Of a DNA stretch of 64,000 nucleotides, positions 52,001 to 61,000 are shown in pieces. Source of the DNA: Otis tarda. Its lineage: Eukaryota; Chordata; Aves; Otidiformes; Otididae. Both the position numbers and the translations under genes were made by a program. The stretch covers positions 99,422,190 to 99,486,189 of the forward strand of contig CM048553.1 of assembly GCA_026413225.1 (NCBI GenBank). The letters are read 5' to 3'. Numbering within the stretch: the stretch's first letter is position 1; each line of letters begins with the position of its first letter. The notes beneath the pieces were generated by a model, which searched no databases, had not been told where the DNA came from, and saw only the letters and a list, made by a program, of their open reading frames with translations.

Positions 52001-55000
52001 CTTAGCAGTAACATTTAGGATATCTGGTCTGACTGGGCTACACAAAGTACAATTTCCCCACCCTGGGGAAAGGCTTCTGGTCAGATAAGATTTGTGGCTG
52101 GGCTGGGAAGCTCCCCTAGTTAATCTCGCCCAAGTAATAACAAAATCCAACATTACACTCCGCACCCATACCAAGCAGGTCCTGGCTCCTCTCCTAGTCC
52201 CGTGGGAGGTGGCCCTGTCTGGGAGGGAGGGAGGGAGGGAGGGATGGAAGAGGAGAACCCAGACTGGCTCTTGGCATACTTTTGTAGTGTATTGAGAAAA
52301 GAATACATTAAGTCCTTCCCTGTCTCTGAAGAAAAGCTCTTCAAAAGTTTTATCATCTTTCCGTCCAGGTGGAATTAAGATTATAGCTGTGTCTTCCTGG
52401 GTCTTCCAATCCAGTTTCTTGTCCTTTCAGCTACTATTGCAGAACCATCAGGTTGTACAATCCCTTTCTTAATACCATTACACAAGACCACGAGTGACTT
52501 TCTCGAATTTACTCAGTGCATATCTCAGTGCGGCCTGCCTGGCTATTCAGAGGAAAAGCAAATATAAACCCTGCACCTGCTTTGTCACCACCTTTCACGT
52601 GTTTAGATGTGACCAATATTTGAAGTCTTAATTTGCTGCTGTAATAAGAGAAAAAAGATACCTATGGGTAGATGGATAGGCAGATAGCATGACTGATCAT
52701 TTATGATATGATAGAATTTGTCTTCGCCTTACTTCAGAGCAGACTCAGAGCTTATGAGCACTTACCTGCCAGTCATTACAGAGAAATCTTTAATAGCATT
52801 GTCAGAGCAGAGGATCCTATGTTGAAATCAGGGGAGAAAGAGTTAATTGGCTTTGATTTATAAATGCCAAGTCAAAATAACCAAGAGGGAGCTCTGCTTA
52901 AAGCAAGTGAAACTCTTTAATCTCTCCACTGTCTAGGGTAACACAGGACTAGGATGTGCCACATGACATAAAGTTTGGGAATCTAGGAGTGGGAATGGGA
53001 GGATGGGGGCACCCATGTGGAACTTTGTAGGACAGGGGAGGTGCATCCCCTATGGCACATCCTTGGGGTACGGCACCGAGGGCTGGCATCTCCAACTGGG
53101 AGATGAAATACCCAGCAGTGACCTCACAGGGATGTGCCCGAGGTGGTGGTCCTCCTCCCAGGGCCTGCCTGGCGGTGGCCCCGAGCAGGTCCCAGGGCAC
53201 GGCTGTAGGATGCTCCTTCCCCACAGTGGTGGCCGTCGAGTCCTGCAGGTTGCCTGGCTGGCCGCCCACACCACTGCCCCGAGTGGTGCTCACTGCTGGT
53301 CCCCCTGCGTGCGGGCACAGCACACCGTTGACCATGCACATATAGTATTCTTTCCCTTCAGCGTAATAACTCACCCTCGCCCTCATGCTATTTAAATTGC
53401 CTTCTGGTGGCACCTTGATGCTTTGAGACACCTCCCCGGCATTAGGCAGGCCTATCAGTTGCTGACTTCAATAGGCTGGCAAAGTACTCTGGAATTATCC
53501 TCCTCCGTGCCCAGTAGGATAAGTTATTTCTGAAATGATAATCATAGCTGATATTTGAAAAGTGCACCGTGGAGTTTAGACTACTCATTTGTGAAGAAAG
53601 CTGATGGCTCAACTTCGTGTCAGCTATTAACCACCACTTCACTGAGCTTTGTGTGGCAGGAACATTGTTATCTGCATAAAAATAGGACTGCCTCCTTTTT
53701 TTTTTTTAATTATTAACTAATTTAAACTATGGGATACATCAAGTAAATACCCAAACTATTTACAAGGCTCCAACAGGTTTTAGTCTAAGGGGTTACACTA
53801 CAGTGTTGTTTTCAAATTGGACAATCTCTCTCCGTTCATACATATTCTACTTCTGAAAGACAAAAGGTGATGGATCTACCTGAACCCAACCTTTAATCCT
53901 AAAGAATAAAAGTGAAGTAAAAGATACTGCACAAGCTGGCTTTCCCAAGATGAGCAATCAAGGCAAAATTGTTTCTATATTGCAAATTTTTACACTGCGA
54001 ATGATACACCTTGGCTTATGACCATTAGGTTTTAAAGATGACGTTTATGTTTACCAAAAAAAAACCCCAATCCCTGAAGATTTTAAAAAAAAATGAAAAA
54101 AAAATCAAATAAGTCATGTCACTTCCAAGCAGAAACTAAGGTTGGGAGACCTGGTCTCCAAGATTGACCTACTGGTGGTGCAGACCAGCAGCTTGCTCTG
54201 ATTGCCATTCCATTCCAAAAACATTTTAAAGGCCATAAAAAAAAATCTCGCACATAACAAATCTGCATGATTTGTATCCCTTGTCCAAGCAAGGCCACGA
54301 ACTGCAGACTCCTGCTGTATTCGCTGCCTCTGTAACCTGATTTGGGAGGTCTGTGGCCTGTGGTGGGGCAGTCTGGACAGGCTGCAGGGCAGAGCCAGGG
54401 CAGAGCCAGGTGGGCCAGATGGCTGGAGCTGCCAATCCCTCTCTGGAGGCTTAGAGAGCAAGGTCAGTTCTCCAGCTTGTTTAGATTTTGTTCATGTATG
54501 GTTTTGCCTCCAAATCAGGGCTGTGGCATTGTTACAGCGAGGCCAGGAAGCTTGTGAGTGGTTCAGCAGGAGCCTCATGCCTGGACAAGAGCGTGCTCCA
54601 GAAGCAGAGGGAGAAAAGTATTGGGACAAAAGTATTTTATATGTAATATTCCAGGATTTATGGAGCTGAGGTAGGATTTTACTAGCCAAATGTGTTGTCC
54701 TTGGTTTTGTTTCTACTGCTGCAATGACCTGAGTGCCCTAGGAGGGGGCATCCCAGCTGGGACTCCAATCTCTGCTTGGACAAAAGGAGATGGACAGAGA
54801 CAAAGAGCAGGCAAAGCCAGTTAGTGGGTAAATAAAGAGAGGCAATACGAGGACAATTAAAATTTTTAACAGTCTTGTATATATAGCAACCAGTTATAGT
54901 CATATAAATATATCAAGCAGAATTTTTTTTCAATAGTATTGGGGGTTTGTACAGAGAAGATTCAGGTGTCCCTGAAAGGGACAAAATCACCATTCACAGG

Positions 55001-58000
55001 TAGGAAATTACAGTGGAGGCAGTTTCTGCAGGCATGGCCTGGGCAGGGATCCAGCAACCAGCTGGGGGTGTGTGAGGGCATCTCTCACCCTGCGCGGGGG
55101 CCACGGCCGTGCTGGGATGCTGGGGCAGCGAGGGGCTGCACAGGAGCATCGGTCAGGCTGGGCAGGGGGGAAAGAGACCCCCTTGCTGCTTCGGCCACCC
55201 TGTGATGAAGTTGCTGAGGGGAGGCCAAAGATAAAAGCTTGGCAGCTTGCTGGCCAGGAGACCTGATTTTTTATTCTCTGCCTTTGGGCTCCTACAAATA
55301 TTTCCTTGCCTCCCAGATCAGGGCAAGTCCTGTCATAGAGGGAGAAAGATCAGGAGCAGAAGAGCAAGAAGGCGAGACCTCCTGGCAGGCACATGCGGGG
55401 CCGTATGACGTTTACACAGAAGTACAGGTGCTACGCTGAGTGCTTTGGCCACCGGCTTCCCCGGGAAGTTTGTTTTTCCTTCCTTCCCTTTAATTATTAA
55501 CTTGCTGTTCAACTACAGATGGCAACAGGCAGGAAAGCCTGAAAGCTCTGCTTTCAAATGCCTCAGGCTTATGCTCCAGTTATCCAAGTGCTATGAATTA
55601 CAGTGGGAGTAATAAAAAAAAAAAATCAAACACACCACCTTTCTGCTCTGGAAAGCAGCTTTACAAACAGCACAATACAAATTGGTGCCTCATCTCTATG
55701 AGCTGGGACGGAGGAAATGTCTTCGCAGCAAGCAAATCCTGACTACCTTGCCTGTCTTAAGCAGCAGATCCCTCCCCTGTTTCAAAGGCTGGCAGAGCTT
55801 TCTCAAGTGTTTGCTGCTTGGGCTAAAATTTTGCAGATTTGTTAGCAGCTAGATAAAATTTCGCTTTCTTGAACATGTAAGCAAATGCTGTTGCAGCCTT
55901 TCTGGTAGCTGTCTGTATGGAGAGGCCTTTCTTGTCATTCTTTATTTTCCCTGCTGCATGCATCTTTCTGAGTTTCTGGAGGAGAATTTAATCAAGAGGT
56001 AATAGCCCTAATTGACAGAGGAGCAAAATTTCCCCTAAATTGCTGCCTATTTAAGGCAGAAATAGCAGCAGGGATGCTCACATTTAGCATCAATCAACAA
56101 TGCAATGAAGAGGATTCCCTGCCTCCCATTTCACGCAGGATTGGGCTGAGGAAGAGTGAGGCTGAGTTTCCTCATGTAAGGGAAAAAAAACCCTCAACCC
56201 CCTGCAAATTTCCATGAAGTATAATCTTCATTGGACTATAAGGATGATGGGAGCTGGCCTGGAGCAGAGGGATGCTTTAACCCCTTTCAGGTTGCTCCAT
56301 AGGAATTGTAAGGCTTCAGATGCCTTGGTACCGCACAGGTCAGATGCTGCTTGGTTTCCAAGAGCCGCTGCGTGTTCCCACTGTCGAGTCAAGGAAGATT
56401 CCTTGCTACCTACCACGAGGAGGAGACCGCATCACTTTTGTACTCAGAAAAGCACAGTTTAAAATGCTACTGTGGCTTTGTTCATATATTTCTCAGGGTT
56501 AAAGTGTAAATTTCTTACTATTTCTTACTATTACTATTTCTTACTATTCCACAGAGTTTTGCAGAGAAAAGCTTCTATACTTCAAGTTGCCATAACAAAT
56601 GAATTTTCTACTTTCTCCTTTCTATGTTCAGTCTTCATCTTCCCTTTTGCAAAAACCCTTTAGAAGTATTTAGCATCACAAAGGTAATCTGTTTTTTAAT
56701 ACTGTTTGTGATAATGGAAAGGGCATGCTCACATTTTTTTTTCAATCTGCCCAGCATTTAATTTCTTTGTCATGGTTGGTTAGGACTCTTTGGAAACCGG
56801 GCTGTAATCTGTCTTCTTTGTTAACCCATTCCTTTTTTATTGTCACGCTCTTGCCCCATGGTCTCTAATTAAATTTTTGCTCCTTAAGGGATCCATGTGC
56901 TTGGCAGCAGCTTGCTTCAATGAAAACACAACTATGAGTCATTTGTTTTGGGGAAAAAAAGGCGAATGTGTGGAGCAGTGTGGAGACTTTCCTACTTGAT
57001 GAAAGGGAGCGTCTCATTTAATTCCTGCTGATCAAGACAGTCTTGTCACAGATTGATTTTTTCTTTTCCTTCTTGACATGATTTTGGAAGCAAGCCATTA
57101 TATTGATATGAGTATAAGAAGTAAGAAGAAACTAAATCTAAGTGACTATTATAGCCTGTTTCTTGAAAAAATATGAGGCTTATCTGAAAGTGCTGGCTTG
57201 AGCACATGTTTCTCCTAACAACATTTCTGCCGAATTTGATAGAAGGGCAAAGGGTCCAAGAGATATCAAGTTCCTACGAGATCTATGAAAATAATTTATG
57301 GCTGCCAAGAATGCTAGTTGGAAAACAAACTCACAACTATTACCATGCCAAAAGCCCCACAGTATAGACAGGAGGCCAGCAAAGACCAGATGAGACATCA
57401 GTAAAGTACACTTTGACCTTAGGAGAAGAACGTTTTTTTTTTCACCAATATTTATTCTTTTAATCCTGTAGCATTAAGAAAATAAATCACAAGAATGACT
57501 TCATTGCATCTGTGCACTTGTATGTTGGATTGCCTGCATCAGCATGGGATTTCACGCCGCAGCTCCTGGGCCAACTTCTAGTTTGGGCCAATCTTGCTTA
57601 CTTAACTGCAGTGCTGTCACTTGAGAATTTGGCCCTGTATTTTGGTTAGGATTTACTGTAATCCTGCGTGCTACAATAGATGAGTCCTTATCCTGTCATC
57701 CCCTGTTGTGTTTTGGTTCTTTTTTTTAGCTCTCATCAGCACATATGTGGGAAATATTTTTTCATGTAGAAGATATCAGCATCCAACAAAGGCCATTACA
57801 ACATTCCCTGTGCCATCATGGGTTTGTGGTTAGGCTTTGGACAGGTTCTTTGTTCTGCCCTTTCCGCTAGGCTGAAAGTTTTTTGACGTGCTTTTGGGCT
57901 ATGAAAACACATCACGTCAGTTTTTTCCCATAGACATGTTGAGTTTACATTTAGAGATGTTTTCAGGCGCTGGCAGTGCCCTACCTTAATGTACAGGAAC

Positions 58001-61000
58001 AAGAATAGGAACTGGTCAGGCTAATCAAGGCTGACAAAAGGCACGTGTAAAGAAATAACTGTGTTTGTCAATAATCAGAACCATGGAATGGTTTGAGTTG
58101 GAAGGGATCTTAAAGATCAACCAGTTCCAACCCCCTTGCCATGGGCAGGGACACTTTCCAGTAGACCAGGTCGCTCAAAGAGCCGTCCAGCCTGGCCTTG
58201 AACCCTCAGGGATGAGGCATCCACAGCTTCTCTAGGTAACCTGTCCCAGTGCCTCACCACACTCACAGTGAAGAATTGCTTTCTTATATCTAAATAATCA
58301 GGATCAACTCAGGGCTTACATTTCTGAATTAGTCTGGAGAAGAATGCAAGGCAAATACTTTCTGCTAGGGCTCTTCTTGCTCTTGACCTGCTGGTCACCA
58401 CAGACCTCATCTGTGATCCTGAGTCTCTTGGGGTGCTAAAACACAGAAGAGGTCTGCTTTAGATGGCTTTAAGACTGGCTGATATTTTGGCTATTGAACT
58501 TTGAATGACTGTTTACTGCATTCCTGACCATACTAAGTTAAAGACGTAATTTAGATAGTCAACACATTGTGCAAGGCAAGGATGAAGTGCAAGAGTAGCT
58601 GGAGGCTGCTGATCTTCTTTGGAAGCAAAAAGCAAAGACAAATCCTTTATGGCTGTTTAGGGTGAGTTCCTGAAGATTAACTTCAGTCCCTTCCAGTCAT
58701 AACCATCCAGGTGGTTTAGGGGTGAGAGGATTATAGCAAGGCTAATACCTGTCTCACCTGATTAAATTCACACTTCAAAAATTTTTACACATGGTCTCTT
58801 ACACACTTACAGTTAGGTGAGAGTAACAAGCTTTTATCTGCAAGTCTTCTGTCTTATCTTAGTGTGATTTAAGCAAAGTGAAATGCCTTTCTGTGAGCAT
58901 AATGGTGACATGCATTTCCTTCTGTATCTGCCCCAATATCATTGGTTGTATGGAAACTTTCAATAAATGACCAACTCAAAATTTACAGCCATTCATCTAT
59001 AAAGCTCTTCTTGTCTAATTATTATGAGAATATACATAGAGCTTCATTAAAGCTAGAGCAAAGAGAAAGCAAGGAAGATCCTAAAGGTTCTCTATACAGA
59101 AAGAAAGATGTACAGCAATACAAGAGAGAAAAGCAGGGGCTGTAGTTCCAGTTACTCCTTTAGGGCTGAAAGAAACTGTCCTTTTCACTAAAATTTTCAC
59201 CTCAATATAAAAACTTTTAGAAAATGCACAGAAAGGTGTCCATAAGATAGAAGAAAGAGGTTTATGACTGAGCAGAAGAGAGTGCGGGCAGCTCACAGCA
59301 GCCGTGCAGAGGCAGGTTGGAAGCTGGAGACTCGAATGGTTAAAGAGAAGTCATGGCAGCAGGTGGATAATGCCAGCAGTTCACAAACCTGTACTGGTGT
59401 TTGACTGAACGATCCTTGATTCCACCTTATATTCCCCAACCAAACCAAACCACTTCACAGAAGCCCCTACAGCTTATGGAGAATTTATATAAACTTCAAT
59501 CCGTCAGTGGCATAAATCCCTTGTGTTTCACTGAAGCCTTATGTGTATGTAATACACACCTGGAAATTGAAGGCATTTTCTTAGAAATGGACTGGACTGC
59601 AGTGGACTGGACTAGACGAGACAAGACGAGACTAGACTAGAATAGAATAGAAATTTCCGTTGGAAGGGACCTACAAGGATCATCTAGTCCAACTGCCTGA
59701 CCACTTCAGGGCTGACCAAAAGCTAAAGCATGTTGTTAAGGGCATTGTCCAAATGCTTCCAGCAATTGCTCGTTGCTGAAGGAGGAGAGACAGAAAGCAG
59801 CATCTCGGATTTGGGCTGGTTTATTGTAGGTCTACCTTTGTTGCAAAGTTTTCCCTTCCCCCTGCCAGATCCTTGATGGTTCAATAAAAGATGATGAATT
59901 AGCCTCCCTCACTGGATGGTGTTTCAAGTTTCCTTCCTCGCTCGGAGCCGTCAGGAAGAGCTGTGCCTCTCAGCTTCCCAGCGGGCTCCCTTCTGCATTG
60001 TTTTCCCAGCTGCTCCCAACCCCTGGCATTTAGTGTCAGCTGGGGATGCTGCGGAGTAGCTGGGAAGAAAAACAGTGCTGAAGGACTACAATGGTCATTA
60101 AGAAAAATAACAGCTTAGAGAGCACAGGCTGAAAAAATATAATTATGAAGCTGTTTGCTATTCAAGCAGAGACAACTTCTAGTGCTGATAACATTATTTA
60201 TCACTTGTATAGTACTTCAGATATAGTCACTAATTAATCCTTCTGACACATCTGGAAGTTATGCCAGTACCTATTACTATGTCCCCCTTTTACTGTGTGA
60301 GGAGACAGACATTAAGAGCCAAAAGAAGAAGTAAAGGTCAAAATGAGCATGAAAGCAGAGAGATGCTCAGTCCCAGGTCACTGCTTGTATCACAAAGGAC
60401 ATTTTCTTTCTGTAGCATGGTGAAAACCAGTGCAAAGCGGATCCTTTACCCCTCCCACTATAACTGCAAGCCTGTACAACATAAATCACATGAAAAAGAC
60501 AAAAATGTCTCAGTGTTGTTGAACAAACTCATGGTACAAAGGTAGTAGAGACCTTTGTTTAATTGCACTACAGGCAATCCCCCTACCTAAGGGAGTGGGG
60601 CAGGGGACTGCTCACAGCCTCCTAGGGGAAAGCTCCCCTTGGGTTTTAGAATCATAGAAAGGTTTGGGTTGGAAGGGACCTTTAAAGGCCATCTAGTCCC
60701 GCCCCCCTGCAAGGAGCAGGGACATCTCCAACTGGACCAGGTTGCTCAGAGCCCCATCCAACCTGGCCTTGAATGTTTCCAGGGATGGGGCATCTACCGC
60801 CTCTCTGGGCAACCTGTTCCAGTGTTCCACCACTCGCATTGTAAAAACTGTCCTCTTTATATCCAGTCTGAATCTACCTCCTATTTTAAAGCCATTACCC
60901 CTTGTCCTATCACAACAGGCACTGCCAAAGAGTTTCTCCCCATCTTTCCTGTAGGCCCCCTTTAGGTACTGGAAGGCCGCTATAAGGTCTCCCTGGAGCC

